Shown piece after piece: positions 17,896 to 26,908 of a stretch of 64,000 nucleotides of DNA (position 1 is its first letter; each line of letters begins with the position of its first letter). The notes beneath the pieces were generated by a model. It had not been told where the DNA came from. It worked only from the letters and a program-made list of their open reading frames with translations, and ran no database searches. Where the stretch lies: the IMG/VR virus record IMGVR_UViG_3300047558_000077, positions 1 through 64,000 of that record; one strand, 5' to 3'. The translations under genes were made by a program, and so were the position numbers. This stretch comes from a virus.

Positions 17896-19284
17896 ATGGC
17901 ATCACTAACAGAAACAGCTAAGGCTGTTCTAGAAGGTAAGCAACTTGTAGAAGGTGCAACACTACCAACCGTAGGTCCATTAAGCGGCGGTGTGTCTAAT
18001 CCTAATCCAGTTGATCCTTCTACAGCATCTACAGCTAATGCTAAAACACTAAAACCAAAATCAAAGCTCTCAGAGCCAGATCCAAAGCACAATGAAGCAC
18101 AGGATCTTGGTGGTCAGACACCAACACAGCTACCATCTGGTAATCTAGGTGCATCAGCCGCTGGCGGTGAAAAGAGAGATACTTCCGTTAAGGGTTCAGG
18201 TTCAAATGCCGAACCAACAAAGAAGCTATCAGAAGACGAGGAACTAGAAGGCGAAGTCTTCGAAGAAAACGCATCATCTTCTTTCGCTGATCGTGTAAAG
18301 GCTATCAAAGAAGCCCGCAAGATGTATGAGAAGAAGGAAGAAGAGAAAGAAGATGAGGACGAAGACGAGAAGGACGAAGGCGAGATGGAAAAGTGCGACG
18401 AAGAACTAGAACTTTCCGAAGAACTAGAAGACTTCATCAACGAAGCCATCGAGGCTGGTCTTTCCGAAGAAGAAATCATGGAAGCAATCGATGAGAACTT
18501 TGAGTTTGTTTCAGAAGAAGCAGAAGAGATTGCAGAAGAAATCGAGAACTACGAAGTTGATATGTCCGAGCATATTAACGCACTTCTAGAAGGTGAGAAC
18601 CTATCAGAAGAGTTCCATGCTAAGGCTACCACAATCTTCGAAGCCGCAGTTAAGTCAAAGCTAGAAGAAGAAGTTGCTCTACTAGAACAGGCATATGCTG
18701 AAACTCTAGAAGAGAGAGTCGACGAAATTATGGAAGAACTTGCTTCCAATGTTGATGACTATCTAAACTATGTCATTGAACAGTGGATTGCAGAAAATGA
18801 AGTTGCTGTTGAGTCTGCACTACGTTCAGAACTAACAGAAGACTTCATTTCAGGTCTTCGTGCCCTATTTGCAGAACATTATATCGACGTTCCAGAAGAT
18901 TCAGTAAATGTTGTTGAAGAACTATCAGCAGCAAATGAGGAACTAGAAGCTAAACTAAATGAAGAAATTCAGCGTAATGTTGAACTAACATCTATGCTTG
19001 CTGAATCACGCAAGATCGAACTAGCCGCTACTGTTTGTGAAGGTCTATCAGACACACAGACACAGAAGCTACTAGCTCTTGTTGAAAATATCGCATACAC
19101 TGATGATGAAACATTCATCGAAAAAATTTCAACACTAAGGGAAAATTATTTCCCAACAGCCGTCAAGACTGATGCAGTTCTTGACCGTGTTGAGTCAGCA
19201 GATCCGCAGGCTCTAACAGAAGCCACTCTTGAGGGTCCAATGGCCAAATACGTTCAGGCTCTTGGTAAAAGTCTCCCAAAGTAA
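17896..19284 (+). CDS. 22: Prohead scaffold (gp22-like)
   Basis: A 462-residue, very acidic, helical protein. Residues about 110-200 are almost wholly Glu/Asp/Lys, followed by long amphipathic coils. The C-terminal part (LSDTQTQKLLALVENIAYTDDETFIEKISTLRENYFP) is the conserved end of T4-like gp22, as is the final MAKYVQALGK segment. The T4 protein has 269 residues, so this one carries a large acidic N-terminal extension. It is the main core protein around which gp23 assembles, and gp21 then degrades it to peptides. Confidence 0.9.
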   Translation: MASLTETAKAVLEGKQLVEGATLPTVGPLSGGVSNPNPVDPSTASTANAKTLKPKSKLSEPDPKHNEAQDLGGQTPTQLPSGNLGASAAGGEKRDTSVKGSGSNAEPTKKLSEDEELEGEVFEENASSSFADRVKAIKEARKMYEKKEEEKEDEDEDEKDEGEMEKCDEELELSEELEDFINEAIEAGLSEEEIMEAIDENFEFVSEEAEEIAEEIENYEVDMSEHINALLEGENLSEEFHAKATTIFEAAVKSKLEEEVALLEQAYAETLEERVDEIMEELASNVDDYLNYVIEQWIAENEVAVESALRSELTEDFISGLRALFAEHYIDVPEDSVNVVEELSAANEELEAKLNEEIQRNVELTSMLAESRKIELAATVCEGLSDTQTQKLLALVENIAYTDDETFIEKISTLRENYFPTAVKTDAVLDRVESADPQALTEATLEGPMAKYVQALGKSLPK

Positions 19285-19320
19285 TTTTAACTAGTTAAAC
19301 AAAGAAAGAAGGAAATTCAA

Positions 19321-20688
19321 ATGTATCTTACAGAAAACCTAGAACAGAAGTGGTCCCCAGTTCTCGACCATTCTGGTCTCAATCCAATTAAGGATTCATA
19401 TCGTCGTGCTGTTACTGCCGTTATTCTTGAGAATCAGGAAAAGGCAATGGCAGAAGAGGCTCGCACTCTAAACGAAGCCGCTCCAACTAACTCTGGTGGT
19501 GGCCTTGGTGCAGGTACAAACATTGGTTCATACGACCCAATTCTTATCTCACTAGTTCGTCGTGCGCTTCCAAACCTAATCGCTTATGACGTTTGCGGCG
19601 TTCAGCCAATGACAGGTCCAACAGGCCTTATCTTCGCTATGCGTTCACGTTATAAGTCAATGTCTGGTACAAATGCTCCAGTATCTGGCTCAAACGAAGC
19701 ATTCTTCAATGAAGCCAATACAGCATTCTCTGGTCAGAACAATGCATTCGGTATCACCGAAGCTGGTTATCATCCAGATGCTAACAACAATCCATTCGCC
19801 GATACAACTCTTGCTGGCTCCTCAATTGCAGTCAACAAGGGCATGTCAACAGCACAGGCAGAAGCCCTAGGCGATGCCGCTGGCAACATGTTCAACGAAA
19901 TGGCCTTCTCAATCGATAAGGTTACTGTTACTGCTCGTAGCCGTGCGCTAAAGGCAGAATACACCACAGAGCTTGCACAGGATCTTAAGGCAATTCACGG
20001 CCTTGATGCTGAGACAGAGCTAGCCAACATTCTTTCAACAGAAATCTTGGCTGAAATCAACCGTGAAGTTATCAGAACAATCTATCGTTCTGCTACTCTC
20101 GGCGCTCAGTATGGTGTTACAACCGCTGGTACTTTCGATCTTGACACAGACTCAAACGGCCGTTGGTCAGTTGAGAAGTTCAAGGGTCTAATTTTCCACA
20201 TCGAGCGTGAGTGTAACGCTATTGCCAAGGCAACCCGTCGTGGCAAGGGTAACGTCCTTATCGTTTCTTCTGACGTTGCATCTGCAATGGCTATGGCTGG
20301 TGTTCTTTCTTACACACCACAGCTTTCTGCCGATCTAACAGTTGACGATACAGGCAATACCTTCGTTGGTACTCTACACGGCCGTATTAAGGTTTATATC
20401 GATCCTTACTTCGGTGGTTCAGAGAACGGCGACGAGCTAGTAACCGTTGGTTATCGTGGTTCTTCACCATTCGACGCTGGTCTATTCTACTGCCCATACG
20501 TTCCACTACAGATGGTTCGTGCAATCGGTCAGGATACCTTCCAGCCAAAGATTGGCTTCAAGACACGTTACGGCATGGTTGCAAACCCATTTGCTACTAC
20601 CGCTGGTGACGGTGTTGTTGGTACTCGTGACACAGCAACAAACGCTAACAGATACTATCGTATCTTCCGTGTTCGCAACCTAACCTAA
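19321..20688 (+). CDS. 23: Major capsid protein (gp23-like)
   Basis: A 455-residue HK97-fold capsid protein. Diagnostic T4-family segments are YDPILISLVRRALPNLIAYDVCGVQPMTGPTGLIFAMRSRY, the AEYTTELAQDLKAIHGLDAE helix, and the C-terminal DPYFGG and PFDAGLFYCPYVPLQM segments. The N-terminal 50-65 residues are probably removed by gp21. It is followed at once by a strong terminator. The gene is GC-richer than the small genes around it, as expected for a highly translated gene. Confidence 0.96.
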   Translation: MYLTENLEQKWSPVLDHSGLNPIKDSYRRAVTAVILENQEKAMAEEARTLNEAAPTNSGGGLGAGTNIGSYDPILISLVRRALPNLIAYDVCGVQPMTGPTGLIFAMRSRYKSMSGTNAPVSGSNEAFFNEANTAFSGQNNAFGITEAGYHPDANNNPFADTTLAGSSIAVNKGMSTAQAEALGDAAGNMFNEMAFSIDKVTVTARSRALKAEYTTELAQDLKAIHGLDAETELANILSTEILAEINREVIRTIYRSATLGAQYGVTTAGTFDLDTDSNGRWSVEKFKGLIFHIERECNAIAKATRRGKGNVLIVSSDVASAMAMAGVLSYTPQLSADLTVDDTGNTFVGTLHGRIKVYIDPYFGGSENGDELVTVGYRGSSPFDAGLFYCPYVPLQMVRAIGQDTFQPKIGFKTRYGMVANPFATTAGDGVVGTRDTATNANRYYRIFRVRNLT

Positions 20689-20712
20689 GAGATAGGTGCG
20701 ATTAAACTAAAG

Positions 20713-20739
20713 GCGGGGGCTTCGGCTCCCGCTTTTTTT
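20713..20739 (+). terminator. Rho-independent terminator after gp23
   Basis: GCGGGGGC pairs with GCTCCCGC around a TTCG loop (one G-T pair), followed by seven T residues. This is a complete intrinsic terminator ending the capsid unit. Confidence 0.92.
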
Positions 20740-20744
20740 ATGGG

Positions 20745-20751
20745 CTAAATA
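20745..20751 (+). promoter_or_regulatory. Late promoter for tail-tube paralogue
   Basis: CTAAATA lies just past the gp23 terminator and 17 bases before the ATG at 20769, so the next gene restarts transcription on its own late promoter. Confidence 0.6.
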
Positions 20752-20768
20752 CTGCATGGAGGTCCGTC

Positions 20769-21290
20769 ATGGCGATAGAATCTTTTGCATCTAATACACC
20801 ACAAAACTCTAGCTTGCTACAAACTGCTAGATTTACGTTTATCATTCCTGATAAACCCTATCTAAAGTATTTCTGCCAAACAGTCTCCATACCTTCTGTA
20901 TCAACTACAGAAGTTACAGTTGCCACACCATTCTCTAATACCTATAGACATGGTGACAAGTTATCGTTTGAAGCATTGTCAATCACATGTCTTGTGGATG
21001 AAGACTTGCGTATTTGGGAAGAGACATACAATTGGCTCAAAGGTCTTACTCGACCATCTTCTTCCGAGGAATATCTAAGAAAGAGTTTGACTGATAAAAC
21101 TCCTCTATATTTCGATGGTTATCTTACCGTCAATACGAACGCTAACAACCCTAACATTCGTTTCAAGTTTCATAACTGTCATCCAATATCTCTAGGTGGT
21201 ATTGACTTTGATACCAAGACGGATGCAGATAACATTCCAACATGTAATATTCAATTCCGTTACGATATCTTTGAAGTAGAAAGGCTTTGA
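20769..21290 (+). CDS. Second tail-tube-like protein (gp19 paralogue)
   Basis: A 173-residue protein with the gp19-family outline: a strand (LQTARFTFIIPDKPYLKYFCQTVSIPSVSTTEV), a PFSNTYRHGDKLSFEALSITCLVDEDLR block, and a C-terminal CNIQFRYDIFEVERL strand. It differs clearly from the main tube protein. In contractile tails such paralogues usually form tube-initiator rings on the baseplate or tube ends, as T4 gp48 and gp54 do. That role is inferred. It is the last gene before the early recombination block. Confidence 0.75.
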   Translation: MAIESFASNTPQNSSLLQTARFTFIIPDKPYLKYFCQTVSIPSVSTTEVTVATPFSNTYRHGDKLSFEALSITCLVDEDLRIWEETYNWLKGLTRPSSSEEYLRKSLTDKTPLYFDGYLTVNTNANNPNIRFKFHNCHPISLGGIDFDTKTDADNIPTCNIQFRYDIFEVERL

Positions 21291-21315
21291 CTTTTCCTAC
21301 TTGTTATGTTATAAT
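21287..21315 (+). promoter_or_regulatory. Sigma70-type promoter for uvsY-uvsW
   Basis: TTGACT (21287-21292), a 17-base spacer, then TATAAT (21310-21315). A GTGAAAGGA leader and ATG at 21336 follow. The host holoenzyme should read it early. Confidence 0.85.
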
Positions 21316-21335
21316 CTTCGTGAAAGGAAAAAGTT

Positions 21336-21782
21336 ATGAAAGTTCCGGTAAATATTGAATCTCTTATGAAGGAATGGTCGCAGGATTGTGATATTGATTC
21401 CACGGCCATGGAAAAAGAACTCCTAAAGATTTCACATCTACATAGTAAATATCTAAACGTTATGTCATATCATCGGCATCTTGTCCGCAAAATGGATGCA
21501 GACTATAAGATGATGAAAGGACTTCGTGAAGACTATTATCAAGGTCATCTTACCAAAGAAGAACTGGATGAACGTGGATGGGAGCCAATGCAGCATGTTC
21601 TCACTAACCCACAAATCGCACGCAAACTTGAGACTGACGGTGAACTAAATAAACTGTTGCTAAAGAAGATTGCTCACGAGGAAATCGTTTCTTATTGTGA
21701 GAGTGTTCTAAAGTCACTCAATAATAGAACTTGGGACTTGGGCAACTATACCAAGTATCTTCAACTCACCTCAGGTAGATAA
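21336..21782 (+). CDS. uvsY: UvsY recombination mediator
   Basis: A 148-residue protein with the T4 UvsY layout (137 residues): an N-terminal EWSQDCDID segment, SHLHSKYLNVMSYHR, then the ADYKMMKGLREDYYQG block and a C-terminal helix with RTWDLGNYTKYLQ. UvsY loads UvsX recombinase onto gp32-covered DNA. It overlaps the start of uvsW by one base and shares its promoter. Confidence 0.9.
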   Translation: MKVPVNIESLMKEWSQDCDIDSTAMEKELLKISHLHSKYLNVMSYHRHLVRKMDADYKMMKGLREDYYQGHLTKEELDERGWEPMQHVLTNPQIARKLETDGELNKLLLKKIAHEEIVSYCESVLKSLNNRTWDLGNYTKYLQLTSGR

Positions 21783-23251
21783 TGCGTCTGACGATTACCA
21801 ATGTCAATGAATCCTATGTTAGAATAGATTGCGAAGAAAGTATTGCCTGGGAACTAAGAGATGCATTCTCATTTCGCCCACCTGGTTTTCAATTTGTTCC
21901 TAGCTACAAACAAAAACTTTGGGATGGTTATCTAAGACTCTTCAATACTCTCAATAGACAAATCTATCGTGGACTAGCACCTCAAGTTATGGAGTGGGCC
22001 ACAAAGCGTGGCTATACATATGATTATGCTGATGAAGATTTAGACACATCTTTTTCAATCGAGGAAGCAAATGAATACATTAGCAAACTTAATCCAAAAC
22101 ATCCTCCTCGTGATTACCAGCTTAATGCTTTTGTTCATGCTATTCGTTCTAAGCGGAAAATTGTTATTTCTCCTACTGGTTCTGGCAAGTCTCTGCTTCT
22201 TTATCTTGTCTGTAATTATCTTCTTAAAAAGGGTAAGCGAGGACTATTGATTGTTCCTCGTTCTGCTCTTGTGGAACAGATGTATTCTGACTTTGAAGAC
22301 TATTCTGTTAAGAATGGTAAAGACATGGAGAAGTATTGTCATCGTGTCTATTCAGGTCGTGATAAGGAATCATCAAAGCCTATCATCATATCAACATGGC
22401 AATCATTACAAAGAATGCCTAAAGAATACTTTGCACAGTTTGATTATGTTATCTGTGACGAAGTGCATCAAGCTCAAGCAAAGGCGCTCACTGATATTGT
22501 AGGAAAATGTGTCAAAGCAGAGTATCGTCTTGGTGTAACAGGAACTCTTTCAGGTGCCAAGTCGCATGAATGGCAGCTAATAGGTCTGTTTGGACAAATC
22601 TATAAAGCTACTACTTCCGCTGAATTGATGAAGAAGAAACAACTTGCAGAACTATCAATCAAATGTCTATTACTCAAATATGGTGAAGAAGAATGTAAGT
22701 ATATGAAGTCTGCGTCATATGAAAGTGAGATCAAATATATCATTACCAATCCAGCTAGAAATACATTCATTACAAATCTAGCTTTATCACTTGAAGGTAA
22801 CACACTTCTGCTTTTCAACTATGTAGATCTACATGGTAAGGTCCTATACGACAGCATAAATAGCAAGGTGAAAGAAGGTAGAAAAGTATTCTTTATTCAT
22901 GGAGGAACAGATGTTGAAGACAGAGAACGCATACGAACAATCATCGAAAAAGAGTCCAATGCTATTATTGTTGGGTCCGTTGGTGTTCTTAGCACTGGTA
23001 CTAATATCGTGGCCCTCGATAATGTGGTCTTTGCATCTCCTTCCAAGTCCAAGATTCGTAACCTACAATCAATCGGTAGAGGTCTTAGGGTTAGTGACAC
23101 AAAGAAATCCGCCACCTTATATGACATTGCCGACGACTTTAGCTGGAAGTCCAAAGAGAACTATACTCTTAAACACTTTTTTGAACGAATCAAAACATAT
23201 AACGAAGAAAAGTTCAAGTTCAAAATCTACAAGATAGACATGAAAGGGTGA
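21782..23251 (+). CDS. uvsW: UvsW recombination helicase
   Basis: A 489-residue superfamily 2 helicase. Walker A SPTGSGKS spans residues 130-137, the DEVH box 226-229, motif III is VTGTLSG, and motif VI is QSIGRGLR. The N-terminal 90 residues (AFSFRPPGFQFVPSYKQKLWDGYLRLF) are the UvsW DNA-binding domain. In T4 it unwinds R-loops and branched DNA, switching replication from origin- to recombination-driven. Lengths agree (T4: 503 residues). Confidence 0.94.
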   Translation: MRLTITNVNESYVRIDCEESIAWELRDAFSFRPPGFQFVPSYKQKLWDGYLRLFNTLNRQIYRGLAPQVMEWATKRGYTYDYADEDLDTSFSIEEANEYISKLNPKHPPRDYQLNAFVHAIRSKRKIVISPTGSGKSLLLYLVCNYLLKKGKRGLLIVPRSALVEQMYSDFEDYSVKNGKDMEKYCHRVYSGRDKESSKPIIISTWQSLQRMPKEYFAQFDYVICDEVHQAQAKALTDIVGKCVKAEYRLGVTGTLSGAKSHEWQLIGLFGQIYKATTSAELMKKKQLAELSIKCLLLKYGEEECKYMKSASYESEIKYIITNPARNTFITNLALSLEGNTLLLFNYVDLHGKVLYDSINSKVKEGRKVFFIHGGTDVEDRERIRTIIEKESNAIIVGSVGVLSTGTNIVALDNVVFASPSKSKIRNLQSIGRGLRVSDTKKSATLYDIADDFSWKSKENYTLKHFFERIKTYNEEKFKFKIYKIDMKG

Positions 23252-23254
23252 GTT

Positions 23255-23647
23255 ATGAATGATGAACTACCACAAGCCAAGTTCATTAGACTACAGAATG
23301 GTGAAGATATCGTATCCGAGACAGTAGAATATGAAGACGAAAAAGGTGTGCTATATATGTTATGTAACCCTTTGAAAGTTGTTTACGCACAATCACCTCA
23401 CCATGGATATCTTTCAGTCTCTTTCATTCCCTGGGTATTCACAAAGATTTGTGACAGCCAAGAGTTTGTCATCCATGCTGATGATGTATTGCTTATTTCC
23501 AATGTATCGGAACAAATAAATGATTACTATTGGGCTAACGCACAATCGTCTAATAAATCTCTTGAGGAACAACATGAAGAAGTTATCGAGCCTGAACCAG
23601 AAGAAACTCCTGAGGTATGCTCTTACAACAAAAGGACATTTCACTAA
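23255..23647 (+). CDS. Conserved phage protein, possible Sm-like fold
   Basis: A 130-residue protein four bases after uvsW. The first 75 residues (FIRLQNGEDIVSETVEYEDEKGVLYMLCNPLKVVY) alternate short strands in a way that recalls the small Sm/Hfq-like proteins of T4-like phages. The last 35 residues are a Glu-rich tail. The fold is a guess from pattern; a role in RNA binding would be speculative. Confidence 0.5.
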   Translation: MNDELPQAKFIRLQNGEDIVSETVEYEDEKGVLYMLCNPLKVVYAQSPHHGYLSVSFIPWVFTKICDSQEFVIHADDVLLISNVSEQINDYYWANAQSSNKSLEEQHEEVIEPEPEETPEVCSYNKRTFH

Positions 23648-23919
23648 TGGATAGTAAGTATTTTGATTTAGATAAGGATCTAAACGACTTCGGATTTACT
23701 TTTGAGGAAGAGACAGACCTTACACCTATCAGTGACGAGGTGGATGATCTCAAGGAGAGACTCGTGGCGATCCGAAAGATTTATCTACCACTATTACAGA
23801 ACTTGGCTAAGAATGCCGATCAGCCTATCATCAAGTGGCCTGATAGGGGTTCTGTGCTTAAACGGCACATAGACAAACTCACGATGCTAACGGAACCAGG
23901 ATTTACTACTGCTAAGTAG
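23647..23919 (+). CDS. Conserved small phage protein
   Basis: A 90-residue acidic protein starting within the preceding stop (TAATG). The C-terminal half (LLQNLAKNADQPIIKWPDRGSVLKRHIDKLTML) is a pattern seen in many T4-like phages of aquatic hosts, usually annotated only as hypothetical. The function is unknown. Confidence 0.6.
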   Translation: MDSKYFDLDKDLNDFGFTFEEETDLTPISDEVDDLKERLVAIRKIYLPLLQNLAKNADQPIIKWPDRGSVLKRHIDKLTMLTEPGFTTAK

Positions 23920-23956
23920 TTGCTTCGCAACACTCGCTTCGCTCGTAGGTTGCATT

Positions 23957-24802
23957 TTGGTTAATACTTGGTGGTTGGATGCGGAGCATATTATACACAA
24001 AGTTGGAAACCTGTCAAGCCCTAAAATGAAAGAAAGTGATAAATTGTTCAACTTTTTTCACCGCACACCAGAGATTCATCTGGACTGCTTCACAACAAAT
24101 AACACCGTATATCTGACTACACCTATCATCAAAGCATCTAAAGCTATACCGGAATGGTGGCGAAAGATGACACCACATCAACCACAGTTTCGACAATCAG
24201 AAAAAGTTCCTTTTTATGTAGAAGACAACATGACAGTGAGAGATTGTTATGCGTTCATAGAGTTATATAAAAAAGGAGTCATCATCGAGAATTGGTGTGA
24301 CATCTCATTTAGAGTAGAGAACGGTAGTTATAACTATTGTTATTCACAAGGAGATTCTCCTCAAGATCATCCTAGGGAACAGCTTGGCGATTCTTTTCCT
24401 AATCATCACCACATAAAACTACTAAGTCCATGGGCGTTTAGAGAAACTACAGGTATCCAGTTTGCGTGGCTGGGTGCGGAATGGTCACTTGATAAACTTG
24501 AAATAAAAGTCTTGCCAGGAGTCATAAACTTTGATATAGTATCACAGATTAACGTGAACTTTATGTTTCCAGTTAGGAACGGTATGTTCAACATACCTGT
24601 AGGTAATCCTTTGGTGCATTTGATTCCTTTGTCAGAGAAAAAATTGAAAGTCCATAATCACTTGGTGACCGACCAAGAGTTTAAAAAGAACATACTTGAT
24701 TCAAAATCAGTTTCGTTCTATGGTTGGAAAAGAGCGTTACAGTTAAGAAAAAGAAATAGAGAACGAGGTACCTGCCCGTTTCAGGGAGATAACAATGACT
24801 AA
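23957..24802 (+). CDS. Conserved phage protein of unknown function
   Basis: Up to 281 residues from a TTG at 23957; the first in-frame ATG is at 24026, giving 258 residues, and no clear ribosome site settles the choice. The sequence contains a PIIKASKAIPEWWRKM segment and a cluster of His residues (FPNHHHIKLLSPW) that might bind metal. It reads as an enzyme-like globular protein. The short stretch before it (23920-23950) has a small GTTGC-TTC-GCAAC hairpin. The gene overlaps gp55 by 8 bases. Confidence 0.6.
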   Translation: MVNTWWLDAEHIIHKVGNLSSPKMKESDKLFNFFHRTPEIHLDCFTTNNTVYLTTPIIKASKAIPEWWRKMTPHQPQFRQSEKVPFYVEDNMTVRDCYAFIELYKKGVIIENWCDISFRVENGSYNYCYSQGDSPQDHPREQLGDSFPNHHHIKLLSPWAFRETTGIQFAWLGAEWSLDKLEIKVLPGVINFDIVSQINVNFMFPVRNGMFNIPVGNPLVHLIPLSEKKLKVHNHLVTDQEFKKNILDSKSVSFYGWKRALQLRKRNRERGTCPFQGDNND

Positions 24803-25391
24803 AAAGAAAAAAAATCACTACGTAGATAATGAACGGTTCTTTGCCGAGATCGTTGAATATAAGAAACAATGTAAAGTTGCTGAATTAGAAGGTAGAGAAA
24901 AGCCTATGCTATCAGATTACATAGGCAAATGCATTTTCCTGATTGCGGAAAACCTAGCACATAAGCCAAGGTTCATGAACTACTCATTTGTCGATGAAAT
25001 GAAGTCTGATGCTATTGAAAACTGTTTGATGTATTTTGATAACTTTGACTCGGATAAGTATAGCAATCCGTTCGCATACTTCACACAGATTATTTACTAC
25101 GCTTTTCATCGCCGCATAAACAAGGAAGAAAAGAATCGATATATAATGTATAAGAAGTTTCAGGAAAGTATTCTAGATACTACTCAACATTTTGAAGGTT
25201 TTAACATTGACAGTCATTCACTACTTTTAGATAGTGCAGACAACCACGTTATGAATACTCAGATATATGATAACATTAATGACTTTATTGATCGTTTTGA
25301 GAAACGTGAGGAAGAGAAGAAAGCCAAGCGTAAAGTAAAAAAAGAAGGACTCGAAAAGTTTATAGGAGAAGATGATGAAAGAAGAGAATGA
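24795..25391 (+). CDS. 55: Late sigma factor gp55-like
   Basis: A 198-residue protein. The central block (MSDAIENCLMYFDNFD-like, here KSDAIENCLMYFDNFDSDK, then NPFAYFTQIIYYAFHRRIN) is the sigma region 2-like core of T4 gp55 (185 residues), which recognises the late -10 element TATAAATA. The C-terminus is Lys/Glu-rich, where T4 gp55 carries its clamp-binding tail. Its presence explains the CTAAATA and ATAAATA motifs before virion genes and pmoC. Confidence 0.9.
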   Translation: MTKKKKNHYVDNERFFAEIVEYKKQCKVAELEGREKPMLSDYIGKCIFLIAENLAHKPRFMNYSFVDEMKSDAIENCLMYFDNFDSDKYSNPFAYFTQIIYYAFHRRINKEEKNRYIMYKKFQESILDTTQHFEGFNIDSHSLLLDSADNHVMNTQIYDNINDFIDRFEKREEEKKAKRKVKKEGLEKFIGEDDERRE

Positions 25392-25575
25392 CTTTGAAGT
25401 GCCGTTTCAGGTACAGACATTGATTTCATCCTTGAGAAATAAAGGCGAAAGAGTCCACATTCGTGGAAACTATCGTTCAAGGCTAGAAAGTATTCGTAAG
25501 GCTATTGACAAGGCTATTCTAGAATATGATCAGGAAATGACTGTCGCATCACGATATAAAATAGGAAGACGATAA
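25372..25575 (+). CDS. Small hypothetical protein
   Basis: A 67-residue basic protein overlapping the gp55 end, with AGGAG ahead of two consecutive ATG codons (25372, 25375). One amphipathic helical segment (LESIRKAIDKAILEYDQEM) is visible. No family was recognised. Confidence 0.55.
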   Translation: MMKEENDFEVPFQVQTLISSLRNKGERVHIRGNYRSRLESIRKAIDKAILEYDQEMTVASRYKIGRR

Positions 25576-25757
25576 TGGATATAGATGATTTCGTCGCCGA
25601 GGTAGATCAGAATATAGAATGGTTCTGTGATAAAGTATGTGAACCGATTCCTTTGAATCCTCAGGACAAAGAGAAGATAATGAGAAGAATGGCAAACTTA
25701 GGATGGATAAGAGAGACGGAAATTGAAACGTATAAAGTGGCTACCAGAAAAGATTGA
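25575..25757 (+). CDS. Small hypothetical protein
   Basis: A 60-residue helical protein starting in the preceding stop (TAATGG). Two cysteines and two tryptophans (EWFCDKVCEPIP, LGWIRETE) stand out. The sigma70 promoter for gp47 begins in its last codons. Confidence 0.5.
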   Translation: MDIDDFVAEVDQNIEWFCDKVCEPIPLNPQDKEKIMRRMANLGWIRETEIETYKVATRKD

Positions 25758-25782
25758 CGAGTTCATCTTTTTGATGTATACT
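25754..25782 (+). promoter_or_regulatory. Sigma70-type promoter for gp47
   Basis: TTGACG (25754-25759), a 17-base spacer, TATACT (25777-25782), 38 bases before the gp47 ATG. Confidence 0.8.
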
Positions 25783-25820
25783 GTGTCCAAGAATATATTT
25801 TTGGAACTAAAGGATAAACT

Positions 25821-26897
25821 ATGGCGCTGATTGCTATGCCTACCGATACACACGCCGGAGTCAGAAATGATAATCCGGCGTTTCAGACGTATCAAAAGAA
25901 ATGTTGGAAGTGGTTCATTGATTATATTGATGCTAATAACATCAAGCATGTCATTCATCTTGGAGATATCTATGACCGTAGAAAGTATATCAACTTTATG
26001 TCGGCCAAGCGCCTGCGTGAGGACTTCTTTGAACCATTAGAGGAGAGAGGCATTGAAACTCACATTATACAAGGCAATCATGACTCTTATTACAAGGATA
26101 CACACGAAGTCAACGCTCTCGACGAAGTTGTCCGTGGGCGATATACTCACATTAGGACTTATAGCGTTCCTACTCTTATCAATATTGACGGCCTTGATAT
26201 TCAAATAATGCCATGGATTACCGACTCTAACTATGAAGAGTCCATGGAAGCAATCAAACATCCTAAAGCACCGATCCTCATGGGTCACCTTGAGTTGAAC
26301 GGTTTCACTATGCACAGAGGACTTATATCAGATCATGGATTGGATCGCAAACTCTTTGAAAACTTTGACGCTGTATATTCAGGTCACTATCACCACCGTA
26401 GCACTGTTGGTAATATTACTTATATTGGCGCCTTTGGTGAGTATACTTGGCACGATTACTCGGACCCTAGAGGATTTTCTGTCCTGGATACTGCATCCAG
26501 GAAACTAGAGTTCATACAGAATCCGCATAGAATGTTCCGTATTGCTAAGTATGATGATGTTGCTAATCCGGATATTATAGAGAAAATCCAGAAAACAGAT
26601 TTCAGTATGTATAAAGATTGCTACGTCAAACTGATTGTAGTGAACAAAAGCAATCCATACGCATTTGATTTGCTCTTTGATTCCATTTACAAAGCAGGTC
26701 CACTGGACATTCAGATTGTTGAAGATCCTACAGTTTTACTAGATTCCGAAGAAGATGTGGAGATTGACGAGGCCGAAGATACCGTAAGCATACTAAAAAA
26801 GTATGTTGAAGGGTTGACACTATCAGTAAATAATGATAGAATGAAAAAGTTTATGATTGATGTATATAACGAAGCCTTACAGGTTGAAACAGTATAG
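25821..26897 (+). CDS. 47: gp47-like recombination nuclease subunit (Mre11/SbcD family)
   Basis: A 358-residue calcineurin-like phosphoesterase. Metal-binding motifs appear in order: DTHAGV near the N-terminus, HLGDIYDRR, IIQGNHDSYY, and the paired-His motif SGHYHHRS. T4 gp47 (339 residues) pairs with gp46 to resect DNA ends for recombination-dependent replication. In T4 the two genes are nearly adjacent (gp47, a small gene, gp46). Here a full ftsH gene separates them. Confidence 0.93.
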   Translation: MALIAMPTDTHAGVRNDNPAFQTYQKKCWKWFIDYIDANNIKHVIHLGDIYDRRKYINFMSAKRLREDFFEPLEERGIETHIIQGNHDSYYKDTHEVNALDEVVRGRYTHIRTYSVPTLINIDGLDIQIMPWITDSNYEESMEAIKHPKAPILMGHLELNGFTMHRGLISDHGLDRKLFENFDAVYSGHYHHRSTVGNITYIGAFGEYTWHDYSDPRGFSVLDTASRKLEFIQNPHRMFRIAKYDDVANPDIIEKIQKTDFSMYKDCYVKLIVVNKSNPYAFDLLFDSIYKAGPLDIQIVEDPTVLLDSEEDVEIDEAEDTVSILKKYVEGLTLSVNNDRMKKFMIDVYNEALQVETV

Positions 26898-26908
26898 GAT
26901 AATATGAT

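Noticed and set aside
23920-23950. Terminator after the 23647 gene
   Set aside because: The GTTGC-TTC-GCAAC stem is only five pairs with a three-base loop and has no T run.
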